6,320 nucleotides of DNA from Hadesarchaea archaeon. GTDB lineage: Archaea; Hadarchaeota; Hadarchaeia; Hadarchaeales; Hadarchaeaceae. The stretch covers positions 1 to 6,320 of the forward strand of contig DTYD01000086.1 in the NCBI GenBank assembly GCA_012962055.1, in the 5' to 3' direction. Below the pieces are notes generated by a model. The model was not told the origin of the DNA and did no database searches. It saw nothing but the letters and a program-made list of their open reading frames with translations. The translations under genes and the position numbers were made by a program. This document shows, one piece after another, positions 1 through 6,188 of this stretch (the stretch's first letter is position 1; each line of letters begins with the position of its first letter).

Positions 1-1
1 C

Positions 2-599
2 CGTCTCGCACGAGAACTTAAGGTCGATTGCTTGCTACAGGGGACAATAGCGGCGGATGTGATAGAGACAAAAGGTGGGTAAAGTCCCAACATAACGTGC
101 TTGAGCAGAGAGGGATCAACCCACTTGAGAAATATGGGTACAAGATCCTCGAGCCGCCGAAGGACATCTACAAGCCCCAGGTCAGGGGGTGGCACGGGCG
201 CTTGGCCTTCCGCGCGAAGTCGTTGAAAGAAGACCATTCCCGGACCTAGGTTTATCGATAAGGGTTTTGGGAGAAGTGACACCTGAACGGGTAGAACTCG
301 TCAGGGAAGCAACGATAATAGTAGAAGACGTGACCAAGGATGTGCCGTGTTTTCAGGCTTTTGCGGTGCTCATGCGGGACATGGCAACAGGTGTGACAAA
401 AGCCAGGAAGAGAAAATACGGCGAGATAATCGTCGTAAGAGCGGTTCAATCCAAAGACGCTATGACGGCTGAGCCAACTGCTTTGCCGTGGGAAATCCTA
501 CGTGAAATCGAGAAAAGGATAACAGAAAAACTTCCAACCATCACCCATGTGCTTTTTGATCTGTCAGGCAAGCCTCCAGCCACAATTGAATTTGAATGA
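2..599 (+). CDS. guaA: GMP synthase (glutamine-hydrolysing), ATP-PPase/dimerisation part, 5'-truncated and frameshifted
   Basis: This gene makes the subunit that adenylylates XMP and aminates it to GMP, the last step of GMP synthesis. Only the last ~199 residues are inside the window. They are read in three frames: 2-~79 (LLQGTIAADVIETKGG), ~80-~188 (VKSQHNVLEQRGINP, then KYGYKILEP and YKPQVRG), and ~190-599 (VARALGLP, IRVLGEVTPERVELVREA, DAMTAEPTALPWEIL). It ends in KPPATIEFE, the family's nearly invariant C-terminus that contacts XMP. Each frame change is explained by one missing G, in the runs at 77-79 and 185-189. The normally invariant PFPGPGL loop reads PFPDLGL at 234-254. From 255 to the TGA stop the frame is clean. 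The wording resembles archaeal GuaA, where the glutaminase is usually a separate protein, but the N-terminal side is not visible. Family identity is very secure. Whether the gene is functional or the breaks are sequence errors is open. Confidence 0.9.
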
Positions 600-601
600 C
601 C

Positions 602-608
602 TTTTTTT
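602..608 (+). terminator. T7 tract after guaA
   Basis: Seven consecutive T residues start three bases after the guaA TGA stop (597-599). Oligo-T tracts without a strong hairpin are the usual intrinsic termination signal in archaea. I see no stable stem before it. It sits in the 22-bp gap between convergent genes, where termination is expected. Confidence 0.5.
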
Positions 609-609
609 G

Positions 610-614
610 AAAAA
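610..614 (-). terminator. T5 tract after purQ
   Basis: On the minus strand a run of five T residues lies about eight bases past the purQ TAG stop (622-624). Together with the plus-strand T7 beside it, this makes the short convergent gap a plausible two-way terminator. The run is short, so support is modest. Confidence 0.35.
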
Positions 615-621
615 TAGATAG

Positions 622-1425
622 CTAGTGCTTCAAATACTCGACCAAGGACTCAAATATCAGCCTACCATCCGCATACTTCGGTGCTTCCTTCATTCCTGTC
701 CAGTCTGGGAGCTGGACCCCCCAATACGCTCGTTCGGGGTGCGGCATCAATCCAAAAACGGTTCCGTTTGAATCACAGATGCCAGCGATGTCATAAAATG
801 CTCCATTCGGATTGATTGGATACCTTCCGTCAGCGTAGATGCCTCTCTTATTACAGTATCGAAAAACTAGTTGGTCGTTCTTCTCCAACTTTTGTAGATA
901 TTTTTCCTCCCTTTCTTTTGGAAAAACGAACCTTCCCTCCGCATGTGCAACCGACATGAAAATTTTTTGTCCCTTTTGAAGTTCTCGCGTGAAGATGCAC
1001 TTCCCTCGGTTCTCGTGCTTTAAGTAGACCCATCTGCACTCATATCTCGCAGAACCGTTGATCGCAAGTGTGGCTTGGGGATAGTCACTAACCCCATCAA
1101 ACGCAGGCAGCAATCCAGACTCAACTAGCACCTGAAAACCATTGCATATCCCGAGAATGGGCCTCTCTTCTTCGACGAACTTCTTCAACTCTTTGGAAAG
1201 AGCACTACTCACTTTCTTGCCTAAAACCGCTCCTGCTCTGACATGGTCGCCATAAGAAAAACCCCCTGGGATTATGAGGGCATCGTAACTCATGAGTTTG
1301 TCATCCATTAACTTGTTTAAATGAAGAATTTCCGACCTCGCCCCTAAGTCATCGACCGCCGCTTTCGTCTCGGCATCGCAATTTGTGCCACCGACGCGCA
1401 GGATGCAAATTTTTGGCTCTTTCAC
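622..1425 (-). CDS. purQ: Phosphoribosylformylglycinamidine synthase, glutaminase subunit PurQ
   Basis: PurQ is the class I glutamine amidotransferase of three-part FGAM synthase. It hydrolyses glutamine and passes ammonia to PurL. The 267-residue protein begins at GTG (1423-1425) and opens with ICILRVGGTNCD, the family's N-terminal strand. The oxyanion and nucleophile regions follow: IIPGGFSYGDHVRAGA (51-66) and GICNGFQ with catalytic Cys94. HAEGRF lies at 161-166, NPNGA at 205-209, and MPHPER at 227-232 supplies His229 and Glu231 of the triad. It is longer than the ~225 residues typical of bacterial PurQ; the extra length lies partly around 140-200, which I believe is common in archaeal versions. 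GAGGTG at 1431-1436 lies five bases before the GTG, which fixes the start. It follows purL by 15 bp and is the last gene of the operon. The stop is TAG. Confidence 0.97.
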   Translation of the reverse strand: MKEPKICILRVGGTNCDAETKAAVDDLGARSEILHLNKLMDDKLMSYDALIIPGGFSYGDHVRAGAVLGKKVSSALSKELKKFVEEERPILGICNGFQVLVESGLLPAFDGVSDYPQATLAINGSARYECRWVYLKHENRGKCIFTRELQKGQKIFMSVAHAEGRFVFPKEREEKYLQKLEKNDQLVFRYCNKRGIYADGRYPINPNGAFYDIAGICDSNGTVFGLMPHPERAYWGVQLPDWTGMKEAPKYADGRLIFESLVEYLKH

Positions 1426-1430
1426 GACAA

Positions 1431-1436
1431 CACCTC
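1431..1436 (-). promoter_or_regulatory. Shine-Dalgarno site of purQ
   Basis: The minus strand reads GAGGTG followed by TTGTC and then the GTG start. This is a full match to the anti-Shine-Dalgarno core at ideal spacing, and it supports GTG at 1425 as the purQ start. It lies wholly in the 15-bp purL-purQ gap. Confidence 0.8.
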
Positions 1437-1440
1437 AATT

Positions 1441-3819
1441 CTAGCTTTTGTGGTCTAGACCTCCCCTCCAAGCTTCTCGCAATTTTCTAGAGCTGGTGTC
1501 TATTATCTTCCTGCCCTTCAACCCCCTTACAAAAAAACCATCCGTCTCGCTTACCTCACCAATGAGCGCGAAATCGCTTTTCACCAACTTTTCAAACTTT
1601 TTCTCCTTCCCCCGCGCGACCTCCACTAGAAATCTGCTGTTCGACTCGGAAAACAAGATGAAATCGTCTCTCACCATGCCGTTCATCGAGGCTGGAACCT
1701 TTCTTAAATCTAGCTCAGCCCCATAATCGCTGCTGAGCACCATCTCCGCCGCGGCAACCGCTAGCCCACCTTCCGAAAGATCATGGCAGGCTCGGACGTA
1801 ACCTGCGTCGATCGCTTTCGTGATTGAACTTAACACCTTTTTCGCTTTAGCTGCATGGAGCTTCGGGACGCTTCTACCAACTTCCCCAAATAACCTGTAA
1901 TACTCGGAACCGCCCAGCTCCGGATAAGTTCGCCCGACTATGTAGATCGCGTCGCTTGGTTCCTTGATATCTACTGAAATGGCCCTTCTGATATCTGGAA
2001 TGATACCAATCGCCGTTACCAGCAACGTTGGCGTCACAGGACCAAGCGGGGATTCGTTGTAGAGGCTGTCCTTCCCCGAGATGAAAGGGGTGCCGAAAGC
2101 CCTCGCAGATTCATAACAAGCTTTGCATGCCTCCACGAGCGCGCTGAGTTGCTCCATTTTTTCTGGATTTCCCCAAGTGAAGTTATCGAGCAGCGCAATT
2201 CTCCTGCCTCCGACCGCAACGTTGTTTCTAATCGCTTCTTCAACGCTAGAGGTGGCCATCCAATAAGGGTCTATTCGTCCATAACTCGGATTCATCCCAC
2301 ATGATATCACCACGCCCCGCCACGAGTCTTGCAGCGGCTTTAGAATCGCGGCGTCATTCGGTCCCCCGTGTTTGCCGTGCAATGGTTTCAAGATGGTATT
2401 TCCTTGAACCTCGTGGTCGTAAGTTCTGACCACGCTTTCCCTGCTAGCTATGTTGGGCGCGGCGAGCAGTTTCAATAAAACTTCAGTTAGATTGGAGGTT
2501 TGCGAAAGACGCGGCTCGGTAAGTTTGGGCCCTTTCCGTTTTATAGTTCTTCTAACCATGGGAGGGCCGAACAGAAAATCTATGTCCAAGTTCAAGACCT
2601 CGTGACCATGGTACACGACTTTAACTGTGTTGCCTTGTGTAAAACGTCCGACAGCTGCCGCTTCCACATCCTCGTCATCGAAAATCTCAAGCACTCTCTG
2701 AATGTTTTTCCCCGGAACCGTCAGGAACATTCGCTCTTGAGACTCGGAAATCCAGATCTCCCAAGGAAGCATGTTTGGATACTTGAGCGGTGCCTTCTCA
2801 AGCTCAATTTGAATGCTACAATTCGACCGGTTAGCCACCTCACCAGCTGCACAAGAAAGCCCGCCACCACCCAAGTCCGTTATGCCTGAGGCCAGACCTT
2901 CGTCCCTTATTTGAAGGATAGCTCGCCTCAACTTTTCCTCCTCGATGGGGTCAGCGATTTGGACAGCAGGTCTAGAAATCTCCTCGGACTCCTCCGTGAG
3001 TTCTGCCGATGCAAAGGTGACCCCATGAATACCATCTCTACCGGTTCTCCCACCTGCAAGCACAGCTATATCGCCAGGCTTAGTCTCTTTCACGTACTCC
3101 CCTATTGGGAGTAGCCCCACACAACCGCAGTAAACTACTGGATTGCCGACATAACTCTCGTCAAAGTAAATCCCACCACTGACGGTCGGGATGCCCATGT
3201 TGTTGCCGTAGCTGCCTATCCCGGCCACCACCCCGCGGAAGATATATTTTGGGTGCTTCACGCCCGCAGGTAGGGCTTTGTACTTGTAGTCTAGCGGGCC
3301 AAACCCTAGCACATCGATGTTAGCTATCGGTTTAGCCCAAACACCCAAGATGTCCCTTATCACGCCTCCAACACCGGTTGCCGCGCCGCCGAAGGGCTCT
3401 ATCGCCGAGGGATGGTTGTGGGTCTCGACCTTGGCCGCGATTGCGTAACCATCCCCAAAGTCGACGATGCCAGCGTTGTCTTCAAAAACAGAAATGCACC
3501 ACGGAGGAGATAGTTCTTTAGTAACCCTCGAGATGAAGTCCTTGAAAAGTCTCACTTTTCGTTTACCGACGAGTATCTCTCCCTTGAAGGTCTTATGGTA
3601 GCAGTGCTCCGACCAAGTTTGACCGATAGTCTGAAGTTCGATGTCTGTGGGATTTCTGCCTTTCTTTGAAAAATATTGCTTGCAGGCCCGCATTTCCTCT
3701 ATGTTTAAAGCAAGAGCGAGTTTTTGGCTTATCTGTAAAAGTTGTTCCTTGCCTGCACCCAACAATTTGACTTCAAACACTTCAAATGGGAGTTCTTTTC
3801 TTTTGTAGAGAAAACTCAT
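1441..3819 (-). CDS. purL: Phosphoribosylformylglycinamidine synthase, synthetase subunit PurL
   Basis: PurL is the ATP-using subunit of FGAM synthase; it converts FGAR and ammonia (supplied by PurQ) to FGAM. The 792-residue protein carries the small-type PurL signatures in order: TWSEHCYHKTFKGE (68-81) with the catalytic His72; VFEDNAGIVDFGDGYA (111-126); ETHNHPSAIEPFGGAATGVGG (132-152), the ATP/Mg loop; a second glycine-rich loop TDLGGGGLSCAAGE (314-327); VVRTYDHEVQGNT (463-475), which starts the second half; ISGKDSLYNE (580-589); and ACHDLSEGGLAVAAAEM (677-693). These are the two repeated AIRS-like halves. It is a little longer than the ~740 residues of Bacillus PurL. It lacks the N- and C-terminal extensions of the ~1300-residue fused enzyme, which fits separate purS and purQ genes beside it. 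The ATG start overlaps the purS stop by four bases (ATGA). The stop is TAG, followed one codon later by an in-frame TGA. The reading frame is intact throughout. Confidence 0.98.
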   Translation of the reverse strand: MSFLYKRKELPFEVFEVKLLGAGKEQLLQISQKLALALNIEEMRACKQYFSKKGRNPTDIELQTIGQTWSEHCYHKTFKGEILVGKRKVRLFKDFISRVTKELSPPWCISVFEDNAGIVDFGDGYAIAAKVETHNHPSAIEPFGGAATGVGGVIRDILGVWAKPIANIDVLGFGPLDYKYKALPAGVKHPKYIFRGVVAGIGSYGNNMGIPTVSGGIYFDESYVGNPVVYCGCVGLLPIGEYVKETKPGDIAVLAGGRTGRDGIHGVTFASAELTEESEEISRPAVQIADPIEEEKLRRAILQIRDEGLASGITDLGGGGLSCAAGEVANRSNCSIQIELEKAPLKYPNMLPWEIWISESQERMFLTVPGKNIQRVLEIFDDEDVEAAAVGRFTQGNTVKVVYHGHEVLNLDIDFLFGPPMVRRTIKRKGPKLTEPRLSQTSNLTEVLLKLLAAPNIASRESVVRTYDHEVQGNTILKPLHGKHGGPNDAAILKPLQDSWRGVVISCGMNPSYGRIDPYWMATSSVEEAIRNNVAVGGRRIALLDNFTWGNPEKMEQLSALVEACKACYESARAFGTPFISGKDSLYNESPLGPVTPTLLVTAIGIIPDIRRAISVDIKEPSDAIYIVGRTYPELGGSEYYRLFGEVGRSVPKLHAAKAKKVLSSITKAIDAGYVRACHDLSEGGLAVAAAEMVLSSDYGAELDLRKVPASMNGMVRDDFILFSESNSRFLVEVARGKEKKFEKLVKSDFALIGEVSETDGFFVRGLKGRKIIDTSSRKLREAWRGGLDHKS

Positions 3820-4076
3820 TTCATCTCCTTCACTTCAAACGCGTAATCATCCTTGACCGGGTTCGCCAGTAATCTCATGCACATCTCGTCGACTTGTCTC
3901 TTAGCCTCCTCCAAGGAAGGTGCTTGCAAGTCTATCTCGTAAACCTTAGCTGTGCCGACTCGATTGACTTTGTATCTCAAATCTACCAGAGCTTTTCTGG
4001 ACGTCTCACCCTCTGGATCCAAATATCCTGACTTCAGTTTGACTTCGATTCTCGCGCGATACGACTTGAAACCCAC
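3816..4076 (-). CDS. purS: Phosphoribosylformylglycinamidine synthase subunit PurS
   Basis: PurS is the small subunit that, as a dimer, joins PurQ to PurL and helps channel ammonia. The 86-residue reading used here begins at GTG (4074-4076). It shows the family pattern: YRARIEVKLKSGYLDPEGE near the N-terminus, a central region KVNRVGTAKVYEIDL, and MCMRLLANPVKDDYAFEV near the C-terminus, where LLANPV is the family hallmark. GGTGAG at 4080-4085 lies just before this GTG. An earlier TTG at 4092-4094 would give 92 residues and a 14-bp overlap with purM, but it has only a poor ribosome site and adds residues the family normally lacks. Length and motifs fit PurS (about 80-90 residues). The TGA stop overlaps the purL ATG by four bases, so translation of the two is probably coupled. 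Confidence 0.95.
   Translation of the reverse strand: MGFKSYRARIEVKLKSGYLDPEGETSRKALVDLRYKVNRVGTAKVYEIDLQAPSLEEAKRQVDEMCMRLLANPVKDDYAFEVKEMK
3825..3830 (-). promoter_or_regulatory. Shine-Dalgarno site of purL
   Basis: The minus strand reads AAGGAG, then ATGAA, then the purL ATG (3817-3819). The site lies inside the last codons of purS. It gives purL its own strong ribosome site in addition to the ATGA stop-start overlap. Confidence 0.75.
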
Positions 4077-4079
4077 TAA

Positions 4080-4085
4080 CTCACC
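4080..4085 (-). promoter_or_regulatory. Shine-Dalgarno site that decides the purS start
   Basis: The minus strand reads GGTGAG-TTA-GTG across the end of purM, with the purM TGA stop inside the GGTGAG. GGTGA pairs with the archaeal 16S 3' end and lies close to GTG 4074-4076. This favours that GTG over the TTG at 4092-4094. The spacing is short, so the call is tentative. Confidence 0.5.
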
Positions 4086-5232
4086 AGTACTCAAATTTAC
4101 CGAACCTGCTTTTAATCGTCAACCTGTTCTTCCCATTACTCTTTTCACACCTTCCGGTTACCTTCGCCCCCAAACCAAATTTTTCTGCGATAGCCAAAAC
4201 CTCATCGACAGATTCTTTTTTCACGATTATTTCAAGACCAACCCCCATGTTGAAATCCTCGAACATCTCCCGCCAGCCCACCTTGGCTTCCCGCTGGATC
4301 AAATGAAATATCCCATCCGGCTCGATTAAGTCGTCTTTGATGTAGTGGATGTTCCTGCCCAACCTTAAACATTTTGTCTGTCCCCCGCCGGTATTGTGAA
4401 CCAATCCGGCAATTTGTTTATGTTTATCGAGGGCCTTCGTGATTATCGGGGCGAAAATCCTAGTTGGAGACAAAATGGCTTCGCCGACGGTCATCCCGAG
4501 CTCATCGAGGTTATCGTCAAACGAAAACTTACCATAGTAGCCCTTACCATCGGGATCTTTAAGTTCAGGGTACTTGCGCGCGTACTCGCTTTTCATCAGG
4601 GAGTGCCTCGCCAAGGTTATGCCATTGCACATCATCCCGCTGTTCTCCTTCCGTTCGTACTTGGTCCGCCCACCGCTCCTCAGCCCAACGATCAAGTCTC
4701 CCGGCCTGATCCCATCACTGCTTATGACCTTTGACAGCTCCACGCTGGCGCTTATCGTGCCGGACACGTCCAGCGTCCGAAGTTGGTCCGGCAGGTCTGC
4801 GGTTTCGCCACCGAGGAACGATAACTTTATCCCGTGCTCCCCCAACATTCCAAAGCATTCCTTAAAGCCCGCATTCAGGACGGACAGCAATTTTTCCTTG
4901 GGGACCTTCGAGCGGTTCACCGCGACATAATCCACAAAACTCAGCGGTGTTGCCCCGACACACACAACGTCATCGAGATTCATCGCGAGGACATCTTGGG
5001 CAATCCCACGAAACCATTTATCCTCGCCAGTTTCTCTCCAGTGCAAGTAGCTCTGGAGGGGTTTGCTCCCAGCACCGTCAGTATGGAGTACCATTCCATA
5101 TTTTTTGAATTTTGGGTCACGGACCACGGGACAAAAAGCTCTGGGAAAAAGGCTCTCCAAGGAAGGCCTGAACACTTCCACGCCCTTCTTTTTTACGTCA
5201 ATGCCAATCTCGGCATATTTGGATCCCATCAT
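4081..5232 (-). CDS. purM: Phosphoribosylformylglycinamidine cyclo-ligase (AIR synthetase), long divergent type
   Basis: PurM closes FGAM to aminoimidazole ribotide using ATP, the step right after PurLSQ. The 383-residue protein has the AIRS fold signatures: LHTDGAGSK (49-57, equal to the TDGVGTK loop), AQDVLAMNLDDVVCVGATPL (78-97), FLGGETADLPDQLRT (139-153), LSPTRIFAP (254-262), LVHNTGGGQTK (277-287) and FNMGVGLEI (327-335). It differs from the classic ~345-residue enzyme. The usual SSGPHSNGYSL region is replaced by a longer stretch with GGRTKYERKENSGMMCNGIT (187-206), and the C-terminus ends in TIKSRFGKFEYW. As I remember it, this matches the longer PurM of Bacteroidetes. Alternative: an AIRS-related paralogue, but its place as first gene of purMSLQ argues for true PurM. 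Two ATGs stand in tandem at 5232 and 5229; no good ribosome site separates them. Confidence 0.93.
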   Translation of the reverse strand: MMGSKYAEIGIDVKKKGVEVFRPSLESLFPRAFCPVVRDPKFKKYGMVLHTDGAGSKPLQSYLHWRETGEDKWFRGIAQDVLAMNLDDVVCVGATPLSFVDYVAVNRSKVPKEKLLSVLNAGFKECFGMLGEHGIKLSFLGGETADLPDQLRTLDVSGTISASVELSKVISSDGIRPGDLIVGLRSGGRTKYERKENSGMMCNGITLARHSLMKSEYARKYPELKDPDGKGYYGKFSFDDNLDELGMTVGEAILSPTRIFAPIITKALDKHKQIAGLVHNTGGGQTKCLRLGRNIHYIKDDLIEPDGIFHLIQREAKVGWREMFEDFNMGVGLEIIVKKESVDEVLAIAEKFGLGAKVTGRCEKSNGKNRLTIKSRFGKFEYW

Positions 5233-5317
5233 CCCGCCACTATAAATTACGTTTTAGAGCTTTAACCTCATCGGCGAAAGCTGCTTCTAAAAAGTTGAAA
5301 TTGGGATTTTGTGGTTT
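5233..5317 (-). promoter_or_regulatory. Intergenic region presumed to carry the purMSLQ promoter
   Basis: This 85-bp gap precedes the first gene of the operon. It is AT-rich compared with its surroundings. Possible box A elements on the minus strand are TTTTTAGA (about 5293-5286), TTAAAG (about 5266-5261) and TTTATA (5246-5241). The last is only eight bases from the ATG, so an archaeal start ~25 bases downstream would fall inside the gene; it is therefore unlikely. None has a convincing BRE. No operator or riboswitch is recognisable. Confidence 0.3.
5289..5293 (-). terminator. T5 tract after the GLUG-protein gene
   Basis: The minus strand has CTTTTTAG about 25 bases past the TAA stop (5318-5320) of the GLUG gene. 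It could end that transcript before purM. No hairpin precedes it, and the same T-rich stretch may instead serve as a promoter element. Confidence 0.3.
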
Positions 5318-6188
5318 TTAAGATCGCCTTAGCAAAAGAAAACCTACGGCAGCGGCAATAACAACACTGACATCGATCTAGATTAGGGGTACCTCTCCCG
5401 GCGCCTCCTCCTCTTGGGGTGGAGGTGGGCTCAGGCTTCTCAGTTGTGGATGTGTCTCTCCATCCACAATCCACTACACGTTCTCGAAATCCCAGCCAGC
5501 GGTGGTGAAGGTGGGACTCTGTCTGCATCTCGGAGGTACTCTTCTCGGTCCCGCCTGAACTGGAATCCTCCCCCCCGGGGCCTCGTTATCCCAAAAGGAG
5601 TTCTCCACAGCCCCGCCGTCATTGTAACCCACCAAGCCACCTACTCCGCTGCTCCCGCTTACCTCACCCGTCGAATAACTCTCCACGATACTACCTCCCG
5701 ACACTGCACCATCGGATCGTCCCGGCATTGATCGCTACCAGACTCCCTGTGGCGGTGTTGTTGCCCGTGTTGGTGTTGGTCACGTGCTGGTCCTCTAGTC
5801 TCAGATTCTCGATGATGGCATCTTGGGCGACGTAACCGAACAGGTCCGCATGGGAGATATCGGACCTGCGTATATTCAGATTTTTTATGGTATGGCCTCG
5901 GTCATCGAAAGATCCCCGAAACGAGACACCCTGATACCCGATCGGTTCGAAGCCCATACCATCGTTCCAGCTAAGCGTCGGCCGAGCGTTTATGTCGTGC
6001 ACAAGCACATAGTGAGCGTACAGATCGTCGCGCATCTCTTGGAGCTGACTCACGTTCCATATCTGATACGGATCGTTCTCAGTTCCACTCCCAGAGCCGG
6101 AGAACGCTACCGCTGGGCCTAGAAGGGTGACGAACAACGCCAAGACGAGGAGCGGGAACGTCCATATTTTCATGGTTTGGAACATCAT
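5318..6188 (-). pseudogene. GLUG-repeat secreted/membrane-anchored surface protein, disrupted
   Basis: After repair this reads as about 289 residues. Residues 1-28 form a signal peptide: MMFQTMKIW, a hydrophobic core, then GPAVA with likely cleavage before FSGSGSG. The segment to ~5700 carries NDPYQIWNVSQLQEM, HYVLVHDINA, FRGSFDDRGHTIKNLNI and GSLVAINAGTI, the usual N-terminal part of GLUG proteins. The frame then shifts at ~5697-5715 into SYSTGEVSGSSGVGGLVGYN and NSFWDNEAPGG. It shifts back at the run 5570-5576 into GEDSSSGGTEKSTSEMQTES, and again at 5513-5515 into TFTTAGWDFENV. A TAG (5474-5476) interrupts before WIVDGETHPQLRSL. A PPPPQEEE linker, a second TAG (5378-5380) and a hydrophobic anchor IDVSVVIAAAVGFLLLRRS follow, ending in TAA. 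Such proteins are cell-surface beta-helix types of mostly unknown role. Either a decayed gene or poor sequence. The third ATG (6171-6173) could also be the start. Confidence 0.8.
5444..5469 (-). repeat. Perfect 9-bp inverted repeat just after an in-frame TAG
   Basis: TTGTGGATG and CATCCACAA flank an 8-base loop. On the minus-strand RNA the stem begins four bases after the TAG at 5474-5476. It lies in the codons for the GLUG-family IVDGETHPQ segment, so part of the symmetry may be chance from codon choice. Confidence 0.6.

Noticed and set aside
28..249. A separate 73-residue plus-strand protein
   Set aside because: Its middle part is the second-frame piece of GMP synthase; both ends are out-of-frame readings of guaA.
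1438..1443. purL TAG read as pyrrolysine
   Set aside because: The next in-frame stop (TGA) is one codon later and the protein already ends at a normal family length, so TAG is most simply a stop.
2500..4329. Plus-strand open frames opposite purL, purS and the end of purM (for example 2500-2889, 2911-3114, 3952-4329)
   Set aside because: They lie fully opposite well-supported genes, have no ribosome sites or recognisable motifs, and look like low-complexity shadow translations.
5241..5246. TTTATA as the purM TATA box
   Set aside because: It is eight bases from the ATG; archaeal transcription would start inside the coding region and miss the start codon.
4396..5265. Overlapping plus-strand open frames opposite purM
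   Set aside because: The minus strand carries a complete PurM with all family motifs; the plus-strand products resemble no family.
5268..5528. An 86-residue minus-strand frame as a separate gene
   Set aside because: Its first residues MQTES belong to the frameshifted GLUG protein; the remainder is the wrong frame of the same gene's tail.
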